Shown here one piece after another: positions 12,836-21,014 of a stretch of DNA of 44,571 bases. Position numbers and translations under genes: made by a program. The stretch's first letter is position 1, and every line of letters begins with the position of its first letter. Origin of the DNA: an uncultured Sunxiuqinia sp. (GTDB lineage: Bacteria > Bacteroidota > Bacteroidia > Bacteroidales > Prolixibacteraceae); the NCBI RefSeq assembly GCF_947495665.1, contig NZ_CANLZV010000022.1:1-44571 (forward strand), in the 5' to 3' direction. The notes below the pieces were generated by a model. The model was not told the DNA's origin. It saw nothing but the letters and a program-made list of their open reading frames with translations, and did not search any database.

Positions 12836-13591
12836 ATGGAATTACTTTCACCCTTTGACTTAAGCCCGCTGCAGTGGGTTTTAATGGCTGTATGCGGCAT
12901 GCTTATAGGTATGTCGAAGGTTGGAGTGCCGGGCGTATCCATGATCGTGGTTCCCATTCTGGCCTTCATCTTTGGAGGTAAACAATCCACCGGAGTTTTA
13001 CTGCCCATTTTGATGATGGCTGATTTGTTTGGTGTTGGCTATTACCGCCGGCACGCACAATGGAGCTACCTGGTCAAAATCCTTCCCTGGGCCTTTATCG
13101 GCGTTGGTCTGGCTTTGTGGGTAGGCAAAATTGTGAACGACGAGCAATTCAAAGACCTCATCGCCATTCTGGTGTTTATGTGCATCGGGCTGATGCTTTG
13201 GAAAGACCGGCGAAAAGGGAAAAACTTTTTCCCCGACAGTTGGTGGTTTGCAGCATCCATGGGTGTTTTGGGCGGATTTGCCACGATGATTGGCAATGTG
13301 GCCGGCCCCATTTTTGCTATTTACCTGCTGGCCATGCATCTGCCTAAAAACAATTTTATCGGTACCTCAGCCTGGTTTTTTCTGATTCTGAATTTCTGCA
13401 AGTTCCCCTTGCACCTGTTCATTTGGAAAACCATTAGCTGGCCCAGCCTGAAAATGGATTTAATGACTTTACCGGCCATTGCGCTGGGGGCATTTCTGGG
13501 CATTTGGCTGGTTCGCATTATTCCTGAAAAAACCTATCGGACAGCCGTAATCGTTATTACCGCAATCTCAGCATTTTTACTATTGATATGA
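12836..13591 (+). CDS. Sulfite exporter TauE/SafE family membrane protein
   Basis: This 251-residue polytopic inner membrane protein belongs to the TauE/SafE (formerly DUF81) family, whose members export sulfite, sulfoacetate or related organosulfur anions. About seven to eight hydrophobic helices are visible. The conserved first half has GMLIGMSKVGVPGVSMIVVP and ILAFIFGGKQSTGVLLPILM; the second half has GVLGGFATMIGNVAGPIFAIYLLA. No sulfur-metabolism genes lie alongside, so the substrate is open. Its stop overlaps the start of the methyltransferase gene by four bases (ATGA). Confidence 0.9.
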   Translation: MELLSPFDLSPLQWVLMAVCGMLIGMSKVGVPGVSMIVVPILAFIFGGKQSTGVLLPILMMADLFGVGYYRRHAQWSYLVKILPWAFIGVGLALWVGKIVNDEQFKDLIAILVFMCIGLMLWKDRRKGKNFFPDSWWFAASMGVLGGFATMIGNVAGPIFAIYLLAMHLPKNNFIGTSAWFFLILNFCKFPLHLFIWKTISWPSLKMDLMTLPAIALGAFLGIWLVRIIPEKTYRTAVIVITAISAFLLLI

Positions 13592-14307
13592 AACAGCTTC
13601 AGCATTTTTTCAAAGACAAAACCGTCCAGCAGGTCCTCGATGTCGGATGCGGATCGGGCGATTTCATCAAAGTGCTTAACGACACCTTTAATGGGCAGGT
13701 ATCCATCACAGGAGTTGATCCGGGTGAGCAGTGGCTGAAAGAAGCACGTGCACGTTTCGCCCAGGAGCACATCTGTTTTTCGTGCATGAGTGGCGAAACA
13801 CTGGCCTTTGAGGATGCCTCTTTTGATGTTGTTTCCTTGTCGAATGCGCTGCATCATTTAGCTGACCTGGAACAAGCCTTGAATGAGATGAAGCGCGTGG
13901 TCAAACCTGGCGGATGGATCATCATTAACGAGGTTTCGGATGGCGATTTGACCGAAGCACAGGAGAACCAAAAAATGCTGCATCATTTCAAATCGTTTGT
14001 CGATCGTTTGCACGGTATTCCGCATTGCTCAACCTGGACCGTTGACGAAATTCTGGACATTGTTCGTCAAAACAAACTGGAGATTGTAGACTCCTTCAGG
14101 CACCTTAAAACGAAGCAAGTCAATTTTGAATCCTATTTTCTGGATGAAAAGAGCCGGCAAATGGAAAGCCTGCTGGAAGAGCTGCAGGGACGACCAGAGT
14201 ATGATCAGACCAAAGATCAGCTCCCGCTTTTCAAAGAGCGGCTGGAGCAACATGGCTTTCAGTCAGCCCCTCAGTTGCTGGTAATCGCCCGGCCAAAAGC
14301 CCGTTAA
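13588..14307 (+). CDS. Class I SAM-dependent methyltransferase
   Basis: The 239-residue product has a Rossmann-type methyltransferase fold. Motif I is VLDVGCGSGDFI at about residues 17-28, the acidic loop is ITGVDPGEQWL, and motif IV is FDVVSLSNALHHLADLEQAL. The following post-motif is MKRVVKPGGWIIINEV. These match the methyltransferase type 11 group acting on small molecules or lipids. No C-terminal domain reveals the substrate. Translational coupling to the TauE-like transporter suggests a shared task, but that is inference. Confidence 0.87.
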   Translation: MKQLQHFFKDKTVQQVLDVGCGSGDFIKVLNDTFNGQVSITGVDPGEQWLKEARARFAQEHICFSCMSGETLAFEDASFDVVSLSNALHHLADLEQALNEMKRVVKPGGWIIINEVSDGDLTEAQENQKMLHHFKSFVDRLHGIPHCSTWTVDEILDIVRQNKLEIVDSFRHLKTKQVNFESYFLDEKSRQMESLLEELQGRPEYDQTKDQLPLFKERLEQHGFQSAPQLLVIARPKAR

Positions 14308-14384
14308 AACGCGCTAGCTCATTGGGGTAAATCATCAATTATTTTGTAATTTCGGGAGCACAGAACCAAAAACGAAATTAAATC

Positions 14385-15374
14385 ATGACTTATCTGGCAA
14401 ACAATGCACGTTACAAAACCATGACCTATAACCGGTGTGGCCGCTCTGGCTTAATGCTTCCGGCAATTTCACTGGGCTTATGGCATAATTTCGGCGGAGT
14501 CGATGTCTTTGAAAACGGACGCGCTATTCTGCGCCACGCTTTTGACAAGGGAATTACCCATTTCGACCTGGCCAATAACTACGGGCCACCTTACGGCTCG
14601 GCAGAAGAAAACTTTGGGAAGATCATGAAACAGGACCTCCGGCCTTACCGCGATGAACTGGTGATTTCGACCAAAGCCGGTTACGACATGTGGCCCGGAC
14701 CATACGGAAACTGGGGAAGCCGCAAATACTTGCTGGCCAGCCTCGACCAAAGCCTGCAGCGCATGGGGCTCGAGTATGTTGATATTTTTTACTCGCACCG
14801 CCCCGATCCGGAAACCCCCTTGGAAGAAACCATGATGGCCCTTGACCAGGCTGTTCGCCAGGGAAAAGCCCTGTATGTGGGCATCTCCAACTACCCGGCC
14901 GAACGCACGCGGGAGGCGGCTCAAATCCTGCGTGATCTGGGGACTCCCTGTCTGATTCATCAACCCAAATACTCCATGTTTGAGCGTTGGGTAGAAGATG
15001 AATTGCTGGACGTGCTGGAGGAAGAAGGCATTGGCTGCATTCCGTTTTCACCCCTGGCGCAAGGCTTGCTTACCAACAAGTACCTGAAAGGCATTCCGGA
15101 AGGGTCGCGGGCTGCAAAGTCGTGGGGATTTTTGAAAGCCGACCAGGTAGAACCGGCCATCGAGAAAGTGAAGCAGTTGAATGAAATTGCCCTGCAGCGC
15201 GGACAAACGCTGGCGCAAATGGCCCTGGCCTGGATCATGAAAGATCAGCGAATTACTTCGGTCTTGATTGGCGCCAGCTCCGTTAAGCAGCTGGATGACA
15301 ATATTGCCATGCTCGACTACCTGCATTTCTCGCAAAATGAGCTGCAACAAATTGAAGCGATTTTGAACGACTAA
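14385..15374 (+). CDS. Aldo/keto reductase, YghZ/L-glyceraldehyde 3-phosphate reductase type
   Basis: This 329-residue NADPH-dependent oxidoreductase adopts the aldo/keto reductase barrel. The N-terminus (YKTMTYNRCGRSGLMLPAIS) is typical of the YghZ/Gpr branch, supporting the ATG at 14385. The catalytic tetrad is visible as Asp and Tyr in THFDLANNYGPPYGSAE, Lys in VISTKAGYDMW and His in IFYSHRPDPETP. The cofactor-binding end is SVLIGASSVKQLDDN. E. coli YghZ reduces L-glyceraldehyde 3-phosphate and methylglyoxal, so detoxification of reactive aldehydes is likely; the exact substrate is not shown. A near-consensus -7 element (TAATTTCG, 14347-14354) precedes it. Confidence 0.9.
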   Translation: MTYLANNARYKTMTYNRCGRSGLMLPAISLGLWHNFGGVDVFENGRAILRHAFDKGITHFDLANNYGPPYGSAEENFGKIMKQDLRPYRDELVISTKAGYDMWPGPYGNWGSRKYLLASLDQSLQRMGLEYVDIFYSHRPDPETPLEETMMALDQAVRQGKALYVGISNYPAERTREAAQILRDLGTPCLIHQPKYSMFERWVEDELLDVLEEEGIGCIPFSPLAQGLLTNKYLKGIPEGSRAAKSWGFLKADQVEPAIEKVKQLNEIALQRGQTLAQMALAWIMKDQRITSVLIGASSVKQLDDNIAMLDYLHFSQNELQQIEAILND

Positions 15375-15380
15375 AATGAC

Positions 15381-15420
15381 AAAAGCCGGCTGAAAAGTAA
15401 TTACTTTTCAACCGGCTTTT
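15381..15420. terminator. Bidirectional terminator between convergent genes
   Basis: A long inverted repeat of about 20 bp per arm (AAAAGCCGGCTGAAAAGTAA and near-complement) is flanked by A-run and T-run ends. The single mismatch becomes a G-U pair in the minus-strand RNA. It lies between the aldo/keto reductase and the coiled-coil protein gene and can serve both. Confidence 0.93.
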
Positions 15421-15451
15421 GTATCCATTCAGTCCTTAAAGGCGTTTTATC

Positions 15452-16372
15452 TTACTTTTTAAAGGAGAACGTTGTGGTTCCGATGTTGTTTCCATCAGCA
15501 AAAATATCCACCGTATATTCGCCGGCAATAAGGGGTTGCTCACCATTGTTATCCCAGAAAATATTCACTGGCAGATCATTGCCTTCATAAGTCACCTCGC
15601 GCATGGCTGAGTAAGGAATGCGCAGGTCTTCGAACCGGAAAAGGTCGTTTTTCGATTTCAGCAGCAAGATTTGGTCTGGTCGCTGAATACGGACATAAAT
15701 ATTTTTGGCTCCGCGCTTGGCAGTAATGTTCTTTCCGAGGGTAAAATTCACCTGAATCTTTTCCGCTTTTCGACTGTTGTTCACATCATTACCACGAGAG
15801 TTAATTCCAAAAGCCGTCAAGCCTTTGGCCTCCAGGGCAGCGGCTTTCTCCACGCGCTGCGACAGGCGTTCTTTTTCCTTTTCCAAGCGCTGCTTTTGGC
15901 TTTCAATTTGGGCAAACTCTTGTTTCACCTGGGCGTTTTCCACCATCAGCTCTTGGTTTCTTTTATTCAGCGAATCGACCTGAGTAATGTAGTTCCGCAT
16001 AATTTTACGCAGCGATCCCACCTGGTTCCGGTACATTTCAATCTGTTCGTAGCTGGCTTTCTTCACTTGCCCAATCTCCAGCATCAGGTCTTTCACCCGG
16101 GTTTGTGCCACAAAAAGCTGCGAGTTTACGGTGTCGTTATCTGTTTTCAAGCTGTCGTAACTCTGAACCATTTCCGTTAATTCCATTTGAATGGAATCCT
16201 TTTCGGCATTCAGTGCCTTAAGAATTTCCTTGTGTTCGCCACGCTGCAAAAAAAACAACACCACAACACCAACTAAAATAACGGCCAGAAAAATTACAAT
16301 CAGGTTATTGCGTCTGTCCTTGTCTGTACTTCCTAGAGAAAACTTGTTCTTCTTCATTTGCGAATCGCCCAT
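15452..16372 (-). CDS. Membrane-anchored coiled-coil protein, unknown function
   Basis: The 306-residue product has one N-terminal membrane helix (NNLIVIFLAVILVGVVVLFF, about residues 22-41). A long coiled coil follows at about 45-180, rich in Glu, Gln, Lys and Leu. A compact C-terminal beta-domain at about 195-306 contains KIQVNFTLGKNITAKRGAKN, YVRIQRPDQILLL and AGEYTVDIFADGNNIGTTTF. The orientation predicts a periplasmic coiled coil and C-terminal domain. I do not know a named family. A second possible start, the ATG at 16357 (MKKNKFSLGS), would shorten it by five residues. It is separated from the upstream receptor gene by a terminator, so it has its own promoter. Confidence 0.82.
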   Translation of the reverse strand: MGDSQMKKNKFSLGSTDKDRRNNLIVIFLAVILVGVVVLFFLQRGEHKEILKALNAEKDSIQMELTEMVQSYDSLKTDNDTVNSQLFVAQTRVKDLMLEIGQVKKASYEQIEMYRNQVGSLRKIMRNYITQVDSLNKRNQELMVENAQVKQEFAQIESQKQRLEKEKERLSQRVEKAAALEAKGLTAFGINSRGNDVNNSRKAEKIQVNFTLGKNITAKRGAKNIYVRIQRPDQILLLKSKNDLFRFEDLRIPYSAMREVTYEGNDLPVNIFWDNNGEQPLIAGEYTVDIFADGNNIGTTTFSFKK

Positions 16373-16400
16373 ATTTGCAGAATTTTAGCTCCATAAACAA

Positions 16401-16431
16401 CGCCCACAAAATTAATATTATTTTGTGGGCG
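16401..16431 (-). terminator. Terminator of the CxxC TonB-dependent receptor gene
   Basis: A perfect 12-bp stem (CGCCCACAAAAT/ATTTTGTGGGCG) has a 7-base AT loop and is followed on the minus strand by TTGTTTAT. It lies 33 bases beyond the receptor stop. Confidence 0.85.
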
Positions 16432-16463
16432 GTCAAATAAAGAGGTGTTATGTAGCGAATGTA

Positions 16464-18815
16464 CTAAAAGATATTTCCAAGCTTCACGCCAAAGTAGAAG
16501 GTACGAGGCGAAAGTGGCCCGTAAATGTAGCCCGGATCGCGGTCAATGCCGTGGTCAAAATCATCCTGATAAGCATCAAGCAAGTTCTTAGCACCGGCAT
16601 ACACTTGCAGCTGCAAACTTCCCGGAAGCTCAATGTTTTGACTTACTTTCAGCCCCAAATCAAAGAAAGAACCGACTTCATTAAGCTGACCTGCCTCCGG
16701 GTTGATCAAGGTATTTCCGAAATAAGGAACCAGCATCTTTCCGGTGTAATTTCCAGTAACCGAAGCCTTGAATGCAGCCGTTGGCGAGTAGGTCATGGCC
16801 AGGTAGCCATAACTGTCTGGCGTGCGGAAGAAACGACGCTCGTTGAATTCCTGTGGTGTATCGTATTCGCTTTTCTGAAAAGTCAGTCCTGACTGAAACA
16901 TCCAACGGGCGCCTGGTGAGGCATTCAACTCCAGATTAACCCCCTGAACCTTTGCGCCATCTTCAGCATTGATTCGGGTGTACACCACTTCACCTTGCTC
17001 GTTTGGTGTTCCGTATTCATTCGTGAATGGGTTTTCCAGAACGGTGTAGAATCCTTCAGCCAGCAGCTGGGTTTGCCAACGACCAAAATCTTGTGAAATA
17101 TCAATCGAAAAAGTTGCACTGTGCGAGTTTTCCTGTTTCAGGTTAGGATCATTTTCATGAATCACCTTGCGAGCTCCGGAAGTTTCAATGTGCAGGTCCT
17201 CATCAAAAATCTGAGGAGCCCGGTAGCCTTTGGCAAAGCTGGAGCGCAACTGGACTTGCTCTGACAAGTTGAACAGCAGGCTGGCACGCGGACTAAAAAC
17301 ATCGCCGGAAATATCACCACTCGATGTTGCTTTGTCGGAAATCGCGTAGTGTTCAACGCGGAAACCCAATGAAAAACGCCACCTATCGTTGACCCATTCG
17401 TTTTGAGCAAAAAAACCAAGGGTACTAACTTCCTGATCAGCGATGGTGGTTGTACCAACATGTTCCATGGTTTCTACATCCAGGTAGCCCAGTTTTTTGT
17501 CCGTTAAGGCATCACTGGTCAACTCCAATCCCATGACTAATTCGGAAGGGGCAAACAATAGTTTTTCGATATCGCGATGGTATTGCGATCCCAGTGAGTA
17601 AGCAAAATCGTCGGTGTTTCCATAGGCTGACAAGTCTTGTTCGGCTCCATAGTACGACCCGCGCTCCACCCACTGAGCTGCAGCAAAGAAACTGAGTTTA
17701 TCGTGGTCGCGCATGAAATGATCGAAGGTCAGGTTGGCCGAATTGATTTGGTGGTCTACAGCCTCTGAAATATCTGCTTCGTGGTTAGGCAAGCTAAAAT
17801 CATTGCCGCCCCGTCGCGACTCCTCAATAAAGAAGTAATCAAGGTTAATCTTCGAGCGCATCCCTACTCGTTGAAAAAAGCTGGCTCCAAAGGTGCTGTT
17901 AGTTATTTTCGCCATCTCAGAAAAACCATCGCCGTTGGCATCGTAAGGATCGCGCTCCCGTTTAAAACCATAAAAACTCATTCCGGAACGGTAATCTTCG
18001 CTTACAATGGAACCATTCATGCTGAGGTTAAAATCAGCAATGGCATCAGCACCAATCAATCCCAATGAGCTGTTAATGCTGTATGTGTCCTGAACGGGCT
18101 CTTTGGTAATCAGGTTGATGGTTCCGGCAATGGCATTGCTGCCGAACAAGGCCGATCCGCCCCCACGCACCACTTCTACGCGGTCGATCATGTTGGCCGG
18201 AATCAGCTCCAAGCCATACACCCCTGCCAAACCGCTAAATACCGGCCGGCTGTTAATCAGGATTTGCGAATAAGGCCCTTCCAGCCCATTCATTCGAACC
18301 TGGGTAAAACCGCAGTTCTGACAGTTGTTTTCCATGCGCAAACCCGGTGTAAAACTCAAGCCTTCGCTCAGCGTTACACTTTGAGTGGTCTCCATCAGCT
18401 TGGGGCTAATGGTACTCACTATAGTCGAGGCATCCCGGCGCGATTTCTCACTGCGATCAGCCGTTACTACCACCTGCTCCAGCCCAATTTGGTCCGGCTC
18501 CAGTTCAGCCAGCAAGGTAAGTGCTTTTCCTACTTTAAATTCGAATTCATACGATTTGGATTGGTAGCCAACGGCTGACACGACAACCGTCTGGGTCCCT
18601 TCCGGAATGCCCACCAATTTATAATGTCCGGTTACATCGGCGGCTGTTCCTACCGTGGTTCCTTTCACCATAATGGTTGCAAACGGGATGTGCTCATCGT
18701 CCGAACGTACATCTCCAAAGAGCATGGTATCATTGGGTTTTACCGTTGGAACTTCCTTACCCTGAGCCAGGGTGCAAAAAAGTGACATTAAAGCCACAAT
18801 AAATATTTTTCTCAT
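16464..18815 (-). CDS. TonB-dependent receptor with CxxC plug motif, probable metal or metallophore uptake
   Basis: This 783-residue outer membrane transporter starts at the ATG at 18815, giving a signal peptide (MRKIFIVALMSLFCTLAQG). A carboxypeptidase-like domain spans about residues 30-108. The plug (about 115-240) contains LEQVVVTADRSEKSRRD and a TonB-family signature, IDRVEVVRGGGSALFGSNAI. Within the plug is ENNCQNCGFTQVRMNG, a CxxC pair at Cys165 and Cys168 that is unusual for an extracytoplasmic protein. The barrel ends in FYFGVKLGNIF. Size and barrel resemble siderophore, cobalamin or metal receptors rather than SusC. A promoter, a palindrome cluster and a 5' leader hairpin precede it, and a His-rich small protein gene lies upstream. 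Metal uptake is inference; the ligand is unknown. Confidence 0.92.
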   Translation of the reverse strand: MRKIFIVALMSLFCTLAQGKEVPTVKPNDTMLFGDVRSDDEHIPFATIMVKGTTVGTAADVTGHYKLVGIPEGTQTVVVSAVGYQSKSYEFEFKVGKALTLLAELEPDQIGLEQVVVTADRSEKSRRDASTIVSTISPKLMETTQSVTLSEGLSFTPGLRMENNCQNCGFTQVRMNGLEGPYSQILINSRPVFSGLAGVYGLELIPANMIDRVEVVRGGGSALFGSNAIAGTINLITKEPVQDTYSINSSLGLIGADAIADFNLSMNGSIVSEDYRSGMSFYGFKRERDPYDANGDGFSEMAKITNSTFGASFFQRVGMRSKINLDYFFIEESRRGGNDFSLPNHEADISEAVDHQINSANLTFDHFMRDHDKLSFFAAAQWVERGSYYGAEQDLSAYGNTDDFAYSLGSQYHRDIEKLLFAPSELVMGLELTSDALTDKKLGYLDVETMEHVGTTTIADQEVSTLGFFAQNEWVNDRWRFSLGFRVEHYAISDKATSSGDISGDVFSPRASLLFNLSEQVQLRSSFAKGYRAPQIFDEDLHIETSGARKVIHENDPNLKQENSHSATFSIDISQDFGRWQTQLLAEGFYTVLENPFTNEYGTPNEQGEVVYTRINAEDGAKVQGVNLELNASPGARWMFQSGLTFQKSEYDTPQEFNERRFFRTPDSYGYLAMTYSPTAAFKASVTGNYTGKMLVPYFGNTLINPEAGQLNEVGSFFDLGLKVSQNIELPGSLQLQVYAGAKNLLDAYQDDFDHGIDRDPGYIYGPLSPRTFYFGVKLGNIF

Positions 18816-18884
18816 AACGAGTGCTGTGGTTTTTTTATTGGCTTCTGTTGAAAACCAATGCGTGATCAAGTAATTTTTGGGTTG

Positions 18885-18915
18885 AATTCATTCGTGAAAT
18901 GACAACGAATGAATT
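18885..18915 (-). promoter_or_regulatory. Stem-loop in the 5' leader of the CxxC receptor gene
   Basis: A perfect 11-bp inverted repeat (AATTCATTCGT/ACGAATGAATT) with a 9-base loop lies between the predicted promoter and the start codon, about 70 bases upstream of the ATG. It would form in the leader RNA. It has no T-run, so it is more likely an RNA control or stability element, or an operator, than a terminator. Confidence 0.55.
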
Positions 18916-18925
18916 GTTTTTTTGA

Positions 18926-18984
18926 CAAAGCTAGGTGCCTGTTGAAGGATGTACAATCCCCAAATATTGGGATTTAAATCCCAA
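18926..18984 (-). promoter_or_regulatory. Promoter with overlapping palindromic operator candidate
   Basis: On the minus strand, TAGCTTTG at 18933-18926 is an exact -7 match and a TTG at 18956-18954 lies 20 bases upstream, the right spacing for a -33 element. Immediately upstream is an 18-bp perfect palindrome, TTGGGATTTAAATCCCAA (18967-18984). A third half-site, AATCCC, at 18955-18960 overlaps the -33 element. The predicted leader is about 105 bases. The layout suggests control by a dimeric regulator. Confidence 0.6.
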
Positions 18985-19019
18985 AACATAACATAATGAC
19001 CAAGTTTGTCCCACTAAAA

Positions 19020-19376
19020 TCAGACCACGGGAGGACCACGAAGATCGTTCAGATTGAATTGCTCGTACGAGTAGAAAAAGGCAAGCGGCTGCTCATCGGT
19101 ATCAACAGCCACCGTTGTCAAACGAACCGGTTCAAAGGGTGTTGATGTATCCAGATAATCTAAAAAGAAAGCCTGATAGTAACAGATTTCCGAATCGCTG
19201 TGCGAATGGTGCTTATCGCCTTCTGAATCATGCTTTAAAGGGTGAGCATGTTTCACCACCATGCCATTCGAAAGCACATGCACGTGCATGTTCTGCATCG
19301 AGTTAGCCAGCAGGGCCAGATAGACTGGCAGAACCAGAAGAATAAATACTTTTATATATTTGTACAAGCGTCTCAT
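19020..19376 (-). CDS. Small histidine-rich exported protein
   Basis: The 118-residue product has an N-terminal hydrophobic signal or anchor (YIKVFILLVLPVYLALLANS, about residues 7-26). Directly after it is a histidine cluster: eight His between residues 31 and 59 (HVHV, KHAHPLKH, DKHHSHSDSE) followed by Cys65. The tail is acidic and aromatic. This composition suits binding of Zn, Cu, Ni or Co in the periplasm. It lies 204 bases upstream of the CxxC receptor on the same strand. An exact -7 element (TATCTTTG, 19394-19387) sits 10 bases before the ATG. I recognise no named family; metal binding is inferred from composition and context. Confidence 0.75.
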   Translation of the reverse strand: MRRLYKYIKVFILLVLPVYLALLANSMQNMHVHVLSNGMVVKHAHPLKHDSEGDKHHSHSDSEICYYQAFFLDYLDTSTPFEPVRLTTVAVDTDEQPLAFFYSYEQFNLNDLRGPPVV

Positions 19377-19386
19377 GGAGGAGTTG

Positions 19387-19394
19387 CAAAGATA
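19387..19394 (-). promoter_or_regulatory. Promoter -7 element of the His-rich protein gene
   Basis: Read on the minus strand this is TATCTTTG, an exact TAnnTTTG match, 10 bases from the start codon. The mRNA leader would be very short. Confidence 0.55.
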
Positions 19395-19456
19395 ATTACT
19401 CCGCGCTTATTTGGAATAACTCTTAATAAAAGAATCGAAAAAAATTTAACATACCC

Positions 19457-19852
19457 TTGGCAAAGAAAAAGATCGATATTGTGCTTTATAGTTATGGTGA
19501 ATACAGTCCCTGGGACCGATCGAACCGGGACTTACCCAAAATCAGGGAAATCACCGAAATCATTGAAGCAGAAATCGGAACCGAATTTGGCTACATCTTG
19601 AAAATACGGAAAGGAAAAGGGAAAAAACTGGAGTTTCGGATCATTCATCCGCCGTTTAAGGATGAACATGGAGCCATTGCACCCGACTTTACCGGGGAGT
19701 ACTATATAAACAGCAATGACTATTCCTTCTTTCTGGGTGATTGCATCTGGGAACCCCTTGAAGACAAACTGGGCCCGTGGCGCTTAATCACCTACCTCGA
19801 TGGGCAGGTGATTGCAGATAAAACATTACAATTGGTTGCCAAAAAACCTTAG
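19457..19852 (+). CDS. Conserved-looking hypothetical protein, 131 aa
   Basis: The frame begins at a TTG (19457) read as MAKKKIDIVLYSYGEY; no ATG is available nearby, so this start is tentative. The soluble product ends in a compact beta-rich part: FTGEYYINSNDYSFFLGDCIW, then GPWRLITYLDGQVIADKTLQLV. The pattern of an aromatic GPW followed by a hydrophobic strand and YLDG resembles DUF3859-type domains, but I cannot confirm this. It has no signal peptide. Its TAG stop shares two bases with the TAA stop of the convergent downstream gene. Confidence 0.68.
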   Translation: MAKKKIDIVLYSYGEYSPWDRSNRDLPKIREITEIIEAEIGTEFGYILKIRKGKGKKLEFRIIHPPFKDEHGAIAPDFTGEYYINSNDYSFFLGDCIWEPLEDKLGPWRLITYLDGQVIADKTLQLVAKKP

Positions 19853-20142
19853 GCTTCCTTCTCGATCAACTCTGCGAGTTGGGCATAAGCAGCATCGCAG
19901 GCTACCAACAGGTCTTCACCAATTTTACGATAGTGTGCTTTAATTAATTTCGGATTGTCTTTCCCGTCCGGATGATTTACCCGTTGACGCAACTCCTGAT
20001 GCTTGGCCATCACTTCACCGGCTATTTTGTAAGCAGCATCCTTATCTGCATTTTCAAAATAACTGCTATACTGAAAACAATCAACAACTACCAAGGATAC
20101 TAAATAATCAATGTCCTTTTTAAGATCGCGGATACTTGCCAT
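19849..20142 (-). CDS. Small helical hypothetical protein, 97 aa
   Basis: The product is soluble, acidic and predicted all-helical (SIRDLKKDIDYLVSLVVVDC; AGEVMAKHQELRQRVNHPDG; LLVACDAAYAQLAELIEKEA). It has no recognisable motif. The start lies two bases after the stop of the DUF3108 gene, so it is the last gene of the leftward operon. Its stop codon overlaps that of the convergent 131-residue protein gene. Codon use agrees with its neighbours and it is likely real; function unknown. Confidence 0.72.
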   Translation of the reverse strand: MASIRDLKKDIDYLVSLVVVDCFQYSSYFENADKDAAYKIAGEVMAKHQELRQRVNHPDGKDNPKLIKAHYRKIGEDLLVACDAAYAQLAELIEKEA

Positions 20143-20144
20143 AA

Positions 20145-21014
20145 TTAGTCTATTTCTGATGTTAATGGATATTTAATCTGTTCCAGGCCGGTCAAAATTG
20201 CGCTAACCGATCCAACCAAAATTTCCGTTTCTACCTTCACCGGAATATGATTTCGGTCGGCCGTGAACCAGACGTTCATGTGTTCGCCATCCGGGAAAAA
20301 ATCGCCCCCTAACAGGGCAATGGATACATGATGACAACGAAACTTCCGGCCTTCGCGTGTTTTCACAACCTCCTGTCCCAGGTAACGAAAGTACAAATCT
20401 TCTGTCTTGTTATCAACCAACATCCGAAAATTAACTTTATCCCCCTTTTTAAGGGCATCAAAGTCGTAATTCCGAAACTGATAGACTGTTGTCAGCATAT
20501 CGGCCGTAGCGGGCTTCCAGCTTAGCGTATCGCGAAAAAGCGCTTCCTTTTCGCGTTTTATTCGCGAATAAATCTTTTTGCTTTCGGCATCGAAGGCGTA
20601 TTCGTGCAAGGTGGAGCTTTTGCCATGGTTCACTTTCCGGTTAAAATAGTCGGCTTGCAAGCCCTGCACACCGGCATAACTCATGAAAGTATCACGAACC
20701 GTATAGAAGAGATCATAAGCCTTGTAGGTGCGGCCTTCAGCCAAAAACTGCCACTGCGCCTCTCCCTTTCGGCGGAGCGTGTCAGCCTCAAAGGTTACTT
20801 CGCCGGCATTCACCCATAGAATGCCCCAGTTGTAATAGGCGCCGTAAGTAATCTTCTCTCCCGACTGGAAGACATAGTCGGCCTTTTGCGCACCGACAGA
20901 GCTGGGAAGCAAAAGAACAAAGGCAAGGAAAATCAGGCTAGAAAGGCCGGTTGCCCGACCGCTGCGATTGTTTTCTCTTTGAATTTTTGCCATCCTCTTT
21001 TTTCTTGTCTTCAT
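20145..21014 (-). CDS. DUF3108 domain protein, exported
   Basis: The 289-residue protein carries the DUF3108 beta-rich fold: YVFQSGEKITYGAYYNWGIL, WVNAGEVTF, then DLFYTVRDTFMSYAG, and later GKSSTLHEYAFD. A signal peptide at about residues 22-43 (GLSSLIFLAFVLLLPSSVGAQ) follows a long basic N-region. I chose the ATG at 21014 because AAGGA lies 8 bases upstream; the ATG at 20993 would give a more usual N-region and remains possible. The gene overlaps the upstream lipoprotein gene by 77 bases. The family is periplasmic or outer membrane-associated with no firm function. Confidence 0.85.
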   Translation of the reverse strand: MKTRKKRMAKIQRENNRSGRATGLSSLIFLAFVLLLPSSVGAQKADYVFQSGEKITYGAYYNWGILWVNAGEVTFEADTLRRKGEAQWQFLAEGRTYKAYDLFYTVRDTFMSYAGVQGLQADYFNRKVNHGKSSTLHEYAFDAESKKIYSRIKREKEALFRDTLSWKPATADMLTTVYQFRNYDFDALKKGDKVNFRMLVDNKTEDLYFRYLGQEVVKTREGRKFRCHHVSIALLGGDFFPDGEHMNVWFTADRNHIPVKVETEILVGSVSAILTGLEQIKYPLTSEID

